In this document: piece after piece, positions 23,867 to 31,749 of the stretch
How positions within the stretch are numbered: the stretch's first letter is position 1
How the letters are laid out: every line of letters begins with the position of its first letter
NCBI GenBank assembly: GCA_009379725.1
Contig: WHTF01000022.1
Coordinates: forward strand, 1-40,319
Reading direction: 5' to 3'
DNA length: 40,319 bases
Origin: Deltaproteobacteria bacterium
GTDB lineage: Bacteria; Desulfobacterota; Binatia; UBA9968
Notes under the pieces: generated by a model
Database searches by the model: none
What the model was told of the DNA's origin: nothing
What the model saw: the letters and a program-made list of their open reading frames with translations, nothing else
Made by a program: the position numbers and the translations under genes

Positions 23867-24913
23867 TCACATGCCGGGACGCAAAACTTCGCCGATAACC
23901 CGAATTGCGTTTTCGACATCCGATCGATTCACATCCAGATGCGTGACCATGCGGACACGCTCCGGGTCGACCGGCACTCCCAGCACGTTGCGCCGGGCGA
24001 TTCGCTCGAGAAATTCTTTGGAGCTCAGTTTCGTCTCTCTAATGTCATAAATGACGATGTTGCTTTGAACGTATGTGGGATCCAGACGAATCCCTGGAAT
24101 TTGGGCCAGTCCCCGTGCGAGAATTTCGGCGTTGTCGTGATCGATATGAAGGCGCTCGGGCCCATGCTCCAAGGCAACTAATCCAGCCGCCGCAATTACT
24201 CCGGCCTGACGCATGCCGCCACCGAGCATTTTGCGAATCGACCGGCAGCGCTCGATGAACTCGCGTGAACCGACGATGATCGAGCCTACCGGCGCGCCTA
24301 ATCCTTTACTCAAGCAAAACTGGACCGAATCGAACTTCTTGGAAACCTCGGCAACGCTCTGGCCGAGATGAACGGCCGCATTGAAGATTCGCGCGCCATC
24401 GAGATGAACCTTTAGCCCTGCCTCATGAGCGCGATCGCAAATCGCGTGGGCCAAACGCGTTGGATAAACCGTACCGCCCGCCATGTTGTGAGTGTTTTCC
24501 AGGGAAATCAGAGCTGTCTGGGCGCGATAATAAATCTTTGGGCGAACGGCGCGCGAAATCTGCTCCCAGGTCATAATGCCGTTATCCGTGTTAATAACGC
24601 GCGGCAGCACGCCGGCAACGGCGGTCATCGCGGCCATTTCATAATTGTAAATATGCCCGGCCGCTTCGCAGATCACTTCCTGGCCGGGCTGGGTTTGCGC
24701 CATGATACAGGTGAGATTGCCCATAGAGCCTGAAGCAACGAATAGTCCCGCTTCGCGTTCAAAGATCTCCGCCGCGCGGTCCTGCAAGCGGTTGACCGTC
24801 GGATCTTCCAGAAAAACATCGTCGCCGACCTCGGCCTCAGCCATTGCCTGGCGCATCGCCGCTGAGGGTTTGGTTACGGTGTCGCTTCGTAAATCGATGA
24901 CTTGACTACTCAT
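23867..24913 (-). CDS. ltaE: Low-specificity L-threonine aldolase
   Basis: This 348-residue PLP enzyme cleaves L-threonine and L-allo-threonine to glycine and acetaldehyde. Features: the N-terminus VIDLRSDTVTKPSAAM and GDDVFLEDPTVNRLQ, the cofactor-stacking region SLENTHNMAGG, the Asp of KVHLDGARIFNAAV, and the Schiff-base lysine in FCLSKGLGAPVGS near residue 205. Length is standard. No clear ribosome site precedes the ATG at 24913, so it may be coupled to the upstream gene, 42 bp away, which encodes a CADD/PqqC-like protein. Serine/glycine supply for one-carbon metabolism is the likely role. Its end converges with the selenoprotein gene, only 21 bp apart. Confidence 0.93.
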   Translation of the reverse strand: MSSQVIDLRSDTVTKPSAAMRQAMAEAEVGDDVFLEDPTVNRLQDRAAEIFEREAGLFVASGSMGNLTCIMAQTQPGQEVICEAAGHIYNYEMAAMTAVAGVLPRVINTDNGIMTWEQISRAVRPKIYYRAQTALISLENTHNMAGGTVYPTRLAHAICDRAHEAGLKVHLDGARIFNAAVHLGQSVAEVSKKFDSVQFCLSKGLGAPVGSIIVGSREFIERCRSIRKMLGGGMRQAGVIAAAGLVALEHGPERLHIDHDNAEILARGLAQIPGIRLDPTYVQSNIVIYDIRETKLSSKEFLERIARRNVLGVPVDPERVRMVTHLDVNRSDVENAIRVIGEVLRPGM

Positions 24914-24955
24914 TCGAAAGTTTCGCTGAACTTTGAAACCTCGACGGTGCTTGAA

Positions 24956-25708
24956 TCATTCAAGCGGCCCCTCTATTTCCCGGATCGTTTCCGGCGCCAG
25001 CGATGGACGAACAAAGGCGTTATAAATACAATCGTTCTGCAGCCACATGATGTCCGCGCGTTGTCTCACGGCGTCGCGCATCTCATTTTGCAGCTTCTCT
25101 TCCATGCAGTGCTGCTTGATCACATTGCCCACCATATCGCCGTGACCCTCGTCATGATATTCATGAGCGCGGAAGAAATCTAAGCTGTCGGCCGGAATCC
25201 AGGGATAATACTTTTCAATGGCCTCGCGCTCTTCTTTCATCCGCTTCGGACCGCCCCCTTCAAAGACCAGTCCTGTTCCTATCGCAACGGCCCAATGACT
25301 CTGCTGCACCAACGAGACATACATCTCCAGCGCCGCGCGGATTCCCGGCAGGGGCTCATAATTTAAAATCTCATCGGGCGCAATGTCCAATCCGCGGGCA
25401 AACTGCACCCACAGTTCGCGATGGCTGGGATATTTCCCGCCGAACAGGTCTTCCCCCTCCTCTTCCACCATATTCTCCAACAGGAGCCGGCGTAATTCTG
25501 GAATAGGACACTTCTGATAACGAATGCCGAAAAAACGGTGGATGTTGCGAAATTCGTGAAACTGATTTTTCGCCCACCACTGGAGCTGCCCTTTGCTAAG
25601 CCGTCCGCTGAGGAGAAGCTGGCGCACCGGATGAGGTTTCGGGTGGCGCTGCTGCAGCGTTTGTTGCAGATCAGAGATCAACTCTTCAGGTGAAAGTATT
25701 CGGTTCAT
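24956..25708 (-). CDS. Haem-oxygenase-like diiron oxygenase (CADD/PqqC-like family)
   Basis: This 250-residue all-helical protein is of the TENA/PqqC/CADD fold. Its key feature is HEYHDEGH at residues 182-189, a His-x3-Asp-x2-His motif, with Glu150 32 residues before the first His and His96 54 residues before that. These spacings match the diiron ligands of CADD as I recall them; the first Glu would be within EEEGE (82-86). This argues for a haem-oxygenase-like diiron oxidase rather than the metal-free PqqC. CADD makes p-aminobenzoate for folate, but related proteins do other chemistry. A very strong AAGGAGG precedes the ATG. It is followed by threonine aldolase; a shared one-carbon or folate theme is speculative. 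Confidence 0.82.
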   Translation of the reverse strand: MNRILSPEELISDLQQTLQQRHPKPHPVRQLLLSGRLSKGQLQWWAKNQFHEFRNIHRFFGIRYQKCPIPELRRLLLENMVEEEGEDLFGGKYPSHRELWVQFARGLDIAPDEILNYEPLPGIRAALEMYVSLVQQSHWAVAIGTGLVFEGGGPKRMKEEREAIEKYYPWIPADSLDFFRAHEYHDEGHGDMVGNVIKQHCMEEKLQNEMRDAVRQRADIMWLQNDCIYNAFVRPSLAPETIREIEGPLE

Positions 25709-25770
25709 ACCGACCTCCTTGAGGATAAAAAGTAATAAGGGTGATTCCGATGGCAGTCATAAGACACAAT

Positions 25771-25797
25771 GGGAGTCACAGGCGCTGGTCCCTTTTT
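25771..25797 (+). terminator. Weak terminator- or attenuator-like hairpin before the ABC ATPase gene
   Basis: GGGA (25771-25774) pairs with TCCC (25789-25792), with an inner CAG/CTG helix, and five T follow. It lies in the divergent gap 40 bp upstream of the ATPase start, so on the plus strand it could act as a leader attenuator. Short stem. Confidence 0.3.
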
Positions 25798-25835
25798 ATA
25801 TTGTTTTTCCCCCCGTCCTTTACTAGCATACTTCT

Positions 25836-26594
25836 GTGGTTTCTCTATCGCTACACGGCCTGACGAAAAAGTTCGGTCGCATTCCGGCCGTCGATGAAGC
25901 GAGCCTCGACGTGCACAGCGGCGAGTTTCTCGTCGTCGTCGGTGAAAGCGGCTGCGGCAAGACCACCACGCTCAGACTCATCGCAGGATTGGAAACACCC
26001 GACGCCGGCACCATCTTCATCGGCGGCGTGCCGGTTAATGAAATTCCCGTCGGCAAACGCAATGTGCAAATGATCTTTCAGAATTTCGCCCTCTGGCCGC
26101 ATATGAGGGTGTTTGATGAAAGCCGTTATAGCAACCTTTCCCTACCTCTCAAAGTCCGTAAATGGTCCAACGATAAAATCGGCGAGCTGCTCCGACCCCT
26201 GGCCAGGCGCGTCGGCATAGAAGACTCTTTCTTTAGCCGCAAACCGATGGAACTTTCCGGCGGGCAGCAACAGCGGGTTGCGCTCGGTCGGGCCATGGCA
26301 ACCGCGCCGCAAATTCTCTTGATGGACGAACCGCTCAGCAACATCGACCCGCCGAACCGTCTCCGAATGCGCGGCGAGATCGTCAAATTCCATCAGGACA
26401 ACAAGTTGACGACCATTTATGTCACCCACAATGTCGCGGATGGCATCGCTTTGGCCGATCGAATCGCGGTCATGAGAAAGGGACGTTTCGAGCAGGTCGA
26501 TAAGGCCGAGAATTTGATGCGCAACCCCGCCACCGATTATGTGGCAGACTTCTTCAAAGCCGAACAGATCAGTCATAGAGTTCGCTTCTCATAA
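25836..26594 (+). CDS. ABC transporter ATP-binding protein, orphan
   Basis: This 252-residue ATPase subunit is of the spermidine/iron/sugar importer type. It has a Walker A GESGCGKTTT (about residues 37-46), Q-loop MIFQNFALWPHM, signature LSGGQQQRVALGRA, Walker B ILLMDEPLS and the switch His in TIYVTHN. It stops soon after the nucleotide domain, without the C-terminal TOBE region of long MalK-type subunits. The helical segment after the Q-loop (FDESRYSNLSLPLKVRKW) and NIDPPNRLRM after Walker B are slightly unusual. The GTG start at 25836 has no visible ribosome site. No permease or binding protein adjoins it; the MBL-fold gene follows after 11 bp. The transported compound cannot be told. Confidence 0.85.
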   Translation: MVSLSLHGLTKKFGRIPAVDEASLDVHSGEFLVVVGESGCGKTTTLRLIAGLETPDAGTIFIGGVPVNEIPVGKRNVQMIFQNFALWPHMRVFDESRYSNLSLPLKVRKWSNDKIGELLRPLARRVGIEDSFFSRKPMELSGGQQQRVALGRAMATAPQILLMDEPLSNIDPPNRLRMRGEIVKFHQDNKLTTIYVTHNVADGIALADRIAVMRKGRFEQVDKAENLMRNPATDYVADFFKAEQISHRVRFS

Positions 26595-26605
26595 GCAAGT
26601 CGCCC

Positions 26606-27385
26606 ATGACAAGACCGCTATTATTGGTTTTGTTGATTCTCTTATCGCCTGTTCCGGCTCATTCCGCGTGTCGAGAGCTCGACGTGGCGCGCGGATTTCA
26701 CCGGCCGGCCTATGCCGCGCAAGCCGATGCCGTCGTCGAGTTTTTCGGCCACAATTTTTTTCAGATTACCTCGAGCAGAGGAACCAAAATCATCACCGAT
26801 CCGATGGCGCCGGGCATGTATCCGACTCCCGACGTGACTCCCCATGCGGTTACGGTTGGCCGGGAACATCCGAATCACAACTACGTTGAAATCGCCAAAG
26901 GAAAGCCCGTCATCCTGCGCGGGTTGGGAAACTACGGGGCGGAATGGAACAAAATCAGCACCACGGTGCGCGACGTGCTTATTTACACCGTGCCGGTCTA
27001 TCAGCAACAATTCGGCAATGCTCTGAAGGGCGCGGCGTTCGTTTTCGACCTTGGCAGCCTGTGCATTGCTCATTTAGGCGACTTGGCGCATAAACTGACT
27101 CCGGAACAAATTAAAGCCTTCGGCAAAGTGGATATTGCGATGATTCCCATTGGCGGCACCTTTACGATGCCGCCGGACACCGCCCGCGAAGTTCTGCAGC
27201 AACTCAAACCCAAAGTAGCCATCCCAATGCACTATCGGGAAAACACCGCGCTTTTGGACATGTTTGTCAAAGATTTTCCTCACAAGTATCTGCCAACTCA
27301 CAGCTACGCTTTCAGCAAAGCCGCCCTGCCGGCGCCGACACAGATCATGGTGTTTACTCCCTGGCGAATGCGAGGGTATCGGTAA
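26606..27385 (+). CDS. Exported metallo-beta-lactamase-fold protein, UlaG-like
   Basis: This 259-residue protein has an N-terminal signal (about 20 residues, MTRPLLLVLLILLSPVPAHS) and a metallo-beta-lactamase fold: VEFFGHNFFQI, IITDPMAPG, CIAHLGDLAHKLTPEQ, MIPIGGTFTMPP and IPMHYRENT. These resemble the UlaG/YtnP-like lactonase branch. The usual HxHxDH metal motif is replaced by GREHPNHNY, losing the first His and the Asp, while the HLGD and MHY ligands remain. It may bind a single metal or act differently. It starts 11 bp after the ABC ATPase gene, without a clear ribosome site, so the two are probably one transcript. The substrate is unknown; a periplasmic location is inferred from the signal. 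Confidence 0.82.
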   Translation: MTRPLLLVLLILLSPVPAHSACRELDVARGFHRPAYAAQADAVVEFFGHNFFQITSSRGTKIITDPMAPGMYPTPDVTPHAVTVGREHPNHNYVEIAKGKPVILRGLGNYGAEWNKISTTVRDVLIYTVPVYQQQFGNALKGAAFVFDLGSLCIAHLGDLAHKLTPEQIKAFGKVDIAMIPIGGTFTMPPDTAREVLQQLKPKVAIPMHYRENTALLDMFVKDFPHKYLPTHSYAFSKAALPAPTQIMVFTPWRMRGYR

Positions 27386-27491
27386 AGATTTTTCCGGATC
27401 ATGAATTTAACTGACAGGTAAACCCAGATTCGCAGCCCGAGAAAATGAAGTAGCTTTTTACCGAACCACTGAAGCCACGCTTGGGGGCGTT

Positions 27492-28481
27492 CTAGATCTT
27501 GAATGCTTCCAACGTTTCGCGTGCGAAAAGCCCATCTAAATTTAGCTTCTGCTTGATCAATCCTTGTTCGAGTAAATAGCCGTGCAGCGTCTCTAAATTT
27601 CTCCGGTTTTGCTCGACGCCGTAAGGCCAGTAGTCGGCCGTCATCAGTTCGCGCGTGTCTTCGTATTCGGCCGAGGTCCAGGGCAGACTGACGCGCAGGA
27701 TGTTCGTGTCGTAAAGTTCTCTCATACACAGATCTTTTGCCGCGCAAAATGCTTTATAGAGGGTTTGCGCCACCCACGGATCTTTTTCATAAATGGACCG
27801 TTTGATGACGATCACATGCATGATCGGAAACAGACCGGTCTTGGCAAAGTATTCCATCTCCGCTTGCCGATAACCAGGGAACAGCCGGCGCACATGCCTT
27901 GCGCCATCTAAAAAACAGGTCGGCATACGGGGCGACATCATGGCATCGATCTCGCCGCTCTCTATCATGGCATTCAATGTCGTATCCGGACGGCTTTCGA
28001 GGCGGACTCCAGCGGGCATTTCGAAGTCGACGCGATCCTTGCGGCCCGGATGCTCTTCCCCCGCTTGGACCCAATGGATCTCGCTCGGTGCAACGCCGTA
28101 TTCATGCTCGAACAGCCCCCGCAGCCATACCGCCGCTGTCATGCTGTATTCCGGAACCCCCATGCGTTTGCCGCGCAAATCTTCAACTCGTTCGATGCCT
28201 GAAGCCGTATTGATGAAAATGCAACGATGGCGAAACGTGCGCGACGGAAAAACCGGGATAGCCACGAACGGGCGCCGGCCGCGCGCCGCGGCGGTCAAAA
28301 AAGCCCCCATCGACAGTTCCGATACGTCAAATTCTTCATACTTCATCATGCGCCAAAAAATCTCCTCGACGGACATGACGAGATAGTTGATCTCAATACC
28401 CTCAGGTTTGATGCGTCCATCTTTAATTGGACGGGTCCGATCGTAATCTTCACACGCTAAAGTGAGTTGCATGTTTCCCAT
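27492..28481 (-). CDS. Periplasmic-binding-protein-like protein (NMT1/THI5 or Pht5-like)
   Basis: This 329-residue protein resembles the family annotated either as NMT1/THI5 substrate-binding proteins or as 4,5-dihydroxyphthalate decarboxylase (Pht5). Typical parts are LTLACEDYDRTRPIKDGRI near the N-terminus, DVSELSMGAFL, FVAIPVFPSRTFRH and LRGKRMGVPEYSMTA. There is no signal peptide, which is odd for a receptor and fits an enzyme or a cytoplasmic protein better. Two ATGs are possible (28481 and 28472); GGAGAA lies at the end of the preceding gene, six bases away. It is the last gene of the minus-strand block LLM-hyuA-hyuB-SDR-eda. Function within that pathway is not determinable. Confidence 0.75.
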   Translation of the reverse strand: MGNMQLTLACEDYDRTRPIKDGRIKPEGIEINYLVMSVEEIFWRMMKYEEFDVSELSMGAFLTAAARGRRPFVAIPVFPSRTFRHRCIFINTASGIERVEDLRGKRMGVPEYSMTAAVWLRGLFEHEYGVAPSEIHWVQAGEEHPGRKDRVDFEMPAGVRLESRPDTTLNAMIESGEIDAMMSPRMPTCFLDGARHVRRLFPGYRQAEMEYFAKTGLFPIMHVIVIKRSIYEKDPWVAQTLYKAFCAAKDLCMRELYDTNILRVSLPWTSAEYEDTRELMTADYWPYGVEQNRRNLETLHGYLLEQGLIKQKLNLDGLFARETLEAFKI

Positions 28482-28487
28482 GACTGT

Positions 28488-29135
28488 TTATCTATTCTCC
28501 GACTGGGCTCGAGCGACAAACTTCACAAACTCTTTTACTTCGTTGACAAGCCCTCGTTCTCCCTGTTCCGCCAGGACGCTGGCCAAGAACGCGCTGCCAA
28601 GACAAATACCGGTAACCCCCGCCTGAACGTATTCCTTGACGTTGATTAGACTAACTCCGCCTGAGACCATGAAACGGACCTGCGGGAACGGTCCGGCTAT
28701 CTGGCGGATAAAATTCGCGCCGCCCAAACAATCGGCTGGGAATATTTTCACCAGATCGGCCCCGGCGCGCACCGCGGCGAGAATCTCCGACGGCGTCGCC
28801 GCCCCTGGATAACAAGCGACATCAGCCTCATGACAAAGAGGAATCAGATCGAGCTCTAAGGAAGGCGATACCACAAACTGCGCTCCGGCGGTAATAGCTG
28901 CTTCAGCCTGCTTCGTGGAGAGCACCGTTCCGGCGCCGACGTGCGCCTTGCTTTCAGCAGCCAGGTTCTTGATTACATCGAGTGCTCCGGGAACGCTGAA
29001 CGTGATCTCGACAAAATTAACTCCGCCAAGAATGGCTGCTTTTGCCGTAGCCATCGCTTCTTCGGAGGTCTTTGACCGAATCACCGCAACCAAACGACGG
29101 TCGTGTAATTCGCGAATCAGATCGGATCGCTCCAT
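28488..29135 (-). CDS. eda: KDPG/KHG aldolase-family protein
   Basis: This 215-residue class I aldolase is of the Eda family, which splits 2-dehydro-3-deoxy-6-phosphogluconate (or 4-hydroxy-2-oxoglutarate and related acids) to pyruvate and an aldehyde. The catalytic Glu region is FVEITFSVPGA, the HVGAGTVLS loop is normal, and the Schiff-base lysine lies in LVKIFPAD near residue 128. Length is typical. AAGGA precedes the ATG at 29135. It lies 12 bp from an SDR gene and 6 bp from the binding-protein-like gene, so it is in a catabolic operon; the natural substrate may be a 2-oxo-3-deoxy acid made by neighbouring steps, not necessarily KDPG. No edd or other Entner-Doudoroff gene is present. Confidence 0.88.
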   Translation of the reverse strand: MERSDLIRELHDRRLVAVIRSKTSEEAMATAKAAILGGVNFVEITFSVPGALDVIKNLAAESKAHVGAGTVLSTKQAEAAITAGAQFVVSPSLELDLIPLCHEADVACYPGAATPSEILAAVRAGADLVKIFPADCLGGANFIRQIAGPFPQVRFMVSGGVSLINVKEYVQAGVTGICLGSAFLASVLAEQGERGLVNEVKEFVKFVARAQSENR

Positions 29136-29147
29136 CGACTCTGTTCC

Positions 29148-29915
29148 TTAGCTTAGACTCAGTCCGCCATCGACAATCAATGTTTGCCCGGTGACAAAAT
29201 CACCGCCCGTGACAAGTCCGAGAACCGCACCGGCGATATCCTCGGAGCTGGCGATACGTTGCAAGGGATACGCCGACGACGCATTGGCAATCACCTGCTG
29301 ATACTCGGCGCCGAAATGCTGGCTCATCCAGGGCGTATCAGTAAAAGCCGGCGCGACACAATTGACCCTGACCCTCGGCGCCATCGCCACGGCAAGACCT
29401 TTGGTCATGTAAATTAGCGCCGCCTTGGCAGTTCCATAGGCCAAAGATGAAATCGTCGAAGTGGCCAGCACGCCGGAAATCGATGATATATTGACGATCA
29501 CCCCTTGAGTCTCAGCCAGCATTTGAGCCGCCGCGCGGGCACAGCGGAACGAGCCTTTGACATTGACGTCGAGGATTTCGTCCCAGATCGCATCGGTTAG
29601 GCCTTCAAGATCTGCCAGCTTCACCCAGTGCGTCACACCGGCATTGTTGACCAGGATATCGAGACGGCCGAAGTCTTCCTTGATCTTGCCGATCATGCCG
29701 CGGACCTGCTCATCGCTTTGGACATCAGCTTGAATGCCGACCGCCTTCACGCCGCACCTTTCAATCTCGCTTGCCAGTTTTTCGGCCTCTTTAGCCGACT
29801 TGCGGTAACCAATAACAATCCCGCTCACCCCGCCTTTGGCAAGGCTGCGCACCACCGCGCCACCGATTCCACCGGCGCCGCCGGTTACCAGGGCTACTCT
29901 ACCTTGCAATTCCAT
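29148..29915 (-). CDS. Short-chain dehydrogenase/reductase of the HyuAB block
   Basis: This 255-residue NAD(P)-dependent SDR has a TGGAGGIGG cofactor loop, NNAGVTHW, a catalytic Ser (NISSISG), the Tyr-x3-Lys motif in LAYGTAKAAL and a PAFTDTPW loop. It starts at 29915 with GGTGGAG seven bases before the ATG, and the reading frame extends further back to 29945 without a ribosome site. It is followed 12 bp downstream by the KDPG-type aldolase gene, so both probably act on the same carbon skeleton (oxidising a hydroxyl, then retro-aldol cleavage). A 112-bp gap with an inverted repeat separates it from hyuB. Confidence 0.88.
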   Translation of the reverse strand: MELQGRVALVTGGAGGIGGAVVRSLAKGGVSGIVIGYRKSAKEAEKLASEIERCGVKAVGIQADVQSDEQVRGMIGKIKEDFGRLDILVNNAGVTHWVKLADLEGLTDAIWDEILDVNVKGSFRCARAAAQMLAETQGVIVNISSISGVLATSTISSLAYGTAKAALIYMTKGLAVAMAPRVRVNCVAPAFTDTPWMSQHFGAEYQQVIANASSAYPLQRIASSEDIAGAVLGLVTGGDFVTGQTLIVDGGLSLS

Positions 29916-29945
29916 ATCTTCACTCCACCTCGCTCGCAATCTCAA

Positions 29946-30001
29946 ATTTCAGATCCCAAACCTCATAATCCGGTTTAAGTTTGAGATATGAGATCTGAAA
30001 T
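29946..30001. repeat. Intergenic inverted repeat between hyuB and the SDR gene
   Basis: ATTTCAGATC (29946-29955) is the exact inverse complement of GATCTGAAAT (29992-30001). Within it lie further paired words: AAACC/GGTTT and CTCATA/TATGAG. The RNA could fold as a long branched hairpin between two co-directional genes. It may be a processing or stability element. Confidence 0.55.
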
Positions 30002-30027
30002 GCACGCCGCCACGCGTGCTTGGCGTG

Positions 30028-31749
30028 CTATGATCGCCGCAGTTCGGCCGTCTTCTCGGTATCGATCATCCATTTAGCCGGCAGTTTGACTAAATCATCG
30101 GGTCTCCCGGTGTAACGAATCGCCACGCCGTATTTCTGTTCGGCTTCAGCCACTGTAATGTAGCCTTCGATTACATCCCAGCGCACTTTCTCGACATCGC
30201 GCTCGAATGGATCGCCGTAGCCGCCCCCGCCAGGCAAGTTGATGTGGACAACGTCGCCTTGTTTAAGGTCCATGAGCGCTTTTGCATGGAGACGCGTTCC
30301 ATCGCCTAATGAAACTTCTCCGGTAGCGCCCGCCTGCCCGCCCAGGAGTCCTGGGGCCGGATAAACAGTGCGATCGGCAATGGAACTGACGCTCCATTTG
30401 CCTTCGCCGCGGCGGCTAAACTCAGTGAGCTGGCCGAGGCCGCCGCGCCACTTGCCGGCTCCGCCGGAGTCGGCACGCAGTTGGCGCCGCTGCAAAACTA
30501 CCGGTGAAAGGCTTTCGATAACTTCTGCCGGAACTCCCGCGACTCCGCTCGGAAAGCCAACCGCGTTAAGACCGTCCTGGGAAGGGCGAGCGCCGGTGCC
30601 GCCGACCTGGAATAAAGTCAACGTAAACGACGGATTCTGACCGCGCCATACACTCAGCCAGATGGGATCGGCGCCCGGCGCCATCAATCGGCCCGGCATT
30701 GCGCCCGACAGTGCGGCAAAGATTGCGCTGGGAATGAAGTGGCCGATCACTTGCCGGCTGGCCACCGGCGCCGGTTCCAACGCGTTGAGAATACTGCCCG
30801 GCGGCGCGCTGACATGGACCGGCCGGAAGCTCCCCTCGTTATGGGGTACGTCGGGACAGATCGCCGCCTTGATCGCAAAGCTCGCATAGGCATGAGTGTA
30901 GTTCAGCACGACGTTGATACCGCGGGTGCTTTGTGGCGACGAACCGCTGAAGTCAATGAAAATCTCGTCCCGCGCCACTCGCAGCGCGCAACGAATCACG
31001 ATGGACTCTTCGAAGCCATCACTCCAGGTTTCATTGCACCATTCGCCGCTGGGCAATTTGGCGATCTCGGCGCGCACCGCGGCTTCCGAACGGCGGATGA
31101 TCTCATCGGCCACTGGGTCGATGCTGTCGAGTTCGAATTCCTCCATCATCTCCAGCAACGCTCGCCCGCCGGCATCATTGCAGGCGGATTGCGCGTAAAA
31201 GTCGCCGATGACTTCGTCGGGCTGGCGCACGTTGGCACGAACGATCTGCATCAGTACTCGATTCGGCTCGCCGCGTTCAAATAACTTCATGATCGGAATG
31301 CGCAGCCCTTCTTCAAAGACCTCGCGCGCTTCGGCGGAAAGTATACGCCCGCCGATATCGGCGCTGTGGCAGGTATTAGCAAACAAAGCGACCAGCCGCC
31401 CGTTTTTAAACGTTGGCGTCGTAATAGTGATGTCGTTGATCTGACCGGCGGTTTGCCACGGGTCGTTGGTAATTAAAACATCGCCCGGCGCCAGACGATC
31501 GGGCGGAAAAGCTGCGAGAAAATGCTTCATCGAAGTCGCCATGGCATTGATGTGCCCCGGCGTGCCGCTGAGGGACTGCCCGATCATGCGCCCTTTCGTG
31601 TCGAACAAACCGCATGCCAAATCTTGGCTCTCGCGCACGATGGTGCTGAAGGCGGTGCGAATCAGCGTGTCCTGTTGTTCGTTGGCTACCGATAGAAACC
31701 GGTTCCAAATAACTTCCAAAGTGACCGGATCGATGGCTTTATTTTGCAT
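30028..31749 (-). CDS. hyuB: Hydantoinase B/oxoprolinase-family protein
   Basis: This 573-residue protein is of the HyuB family, the second subunit of ATP-dependent hydantoin/oxoproline-type hydrolases and acetone/acetophenone carboxylases. Features are the N-terminus IDPVTLEVIWNRF, RTAFSTIVRESQDLACGLFD, GTPGHINAMATSMKHFL, ITNDPWQTAGQINDITI and the C-terminal LPGGGGYGDPFERD. Length is standard. Its start overlaps the end of hyuA by 11 bases, so the two are translationally coupled. Together with HyuA it forms an ATP-dependent heteromeric enzyme on a cyclic amide or ketone; which one cannot be predicted. Confidence 0.92.
   Translation of the reverse strand: MQNKAIDPVTLEVIWNRFLSVANEQQDTLIRTAFSTIVRESQDLACGLFDTKGRMIGQSLSGTPGHINAMATSMKHFLAAFPPDRLAPGDVLITNDPWQTAGQINDITITTPTFKNGRLVALFANTCHSADIGGRILSAEAREVFEEGLRIPIMKLFERGEPNRVLMQIVRANVRQPDEVIGDFYAQSACNDAGGRALLEMMEEFELDSIDPVADEIIRRSEAAVRAEIAKLPSGEWCNETWSDGFEESIVIRCALRVARDEIFIDFSGSSPQSTRGINVVLNYTHAYASFAIKAAICPDVPHNEGSFRPVHVSAPPGSILNALEPAPVASRQVIGHFIPSAIFAALSGAMPGRLMAPGADPIWLSVWRGQNPSFTLTLFQVGGTGARPSQDGLNAVGFPSGVAGVPAEVIESLSPVVLQRRQLRADSGGAGKWRGGLGQLTEFSRRGEGKWSVSSIADRTVYPAPGLLGGQAGATGEVSLGDGTRLHAKALMDLKQGDVVHINLPGGGGYGDPFERDVEKVRWDVIEGYITVAEAEQKYGVAIRYTGRPDDLVKLPAKWMIDTEKTAELRRS

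Noticed and set aside
27304-27747. Minus-strand frame of 147 codons crossing the gap between the MBL and Pht5-like genes
   Set aside because: Overlaps both real genes in another frame and shows no family pattern.
30739-31284. Open frame of 181 codons on the plus strand
   Set aside because: It lies wholly inside hyuB on the opposite strand and has no family features or ribosome site; it is an antisense shadow.
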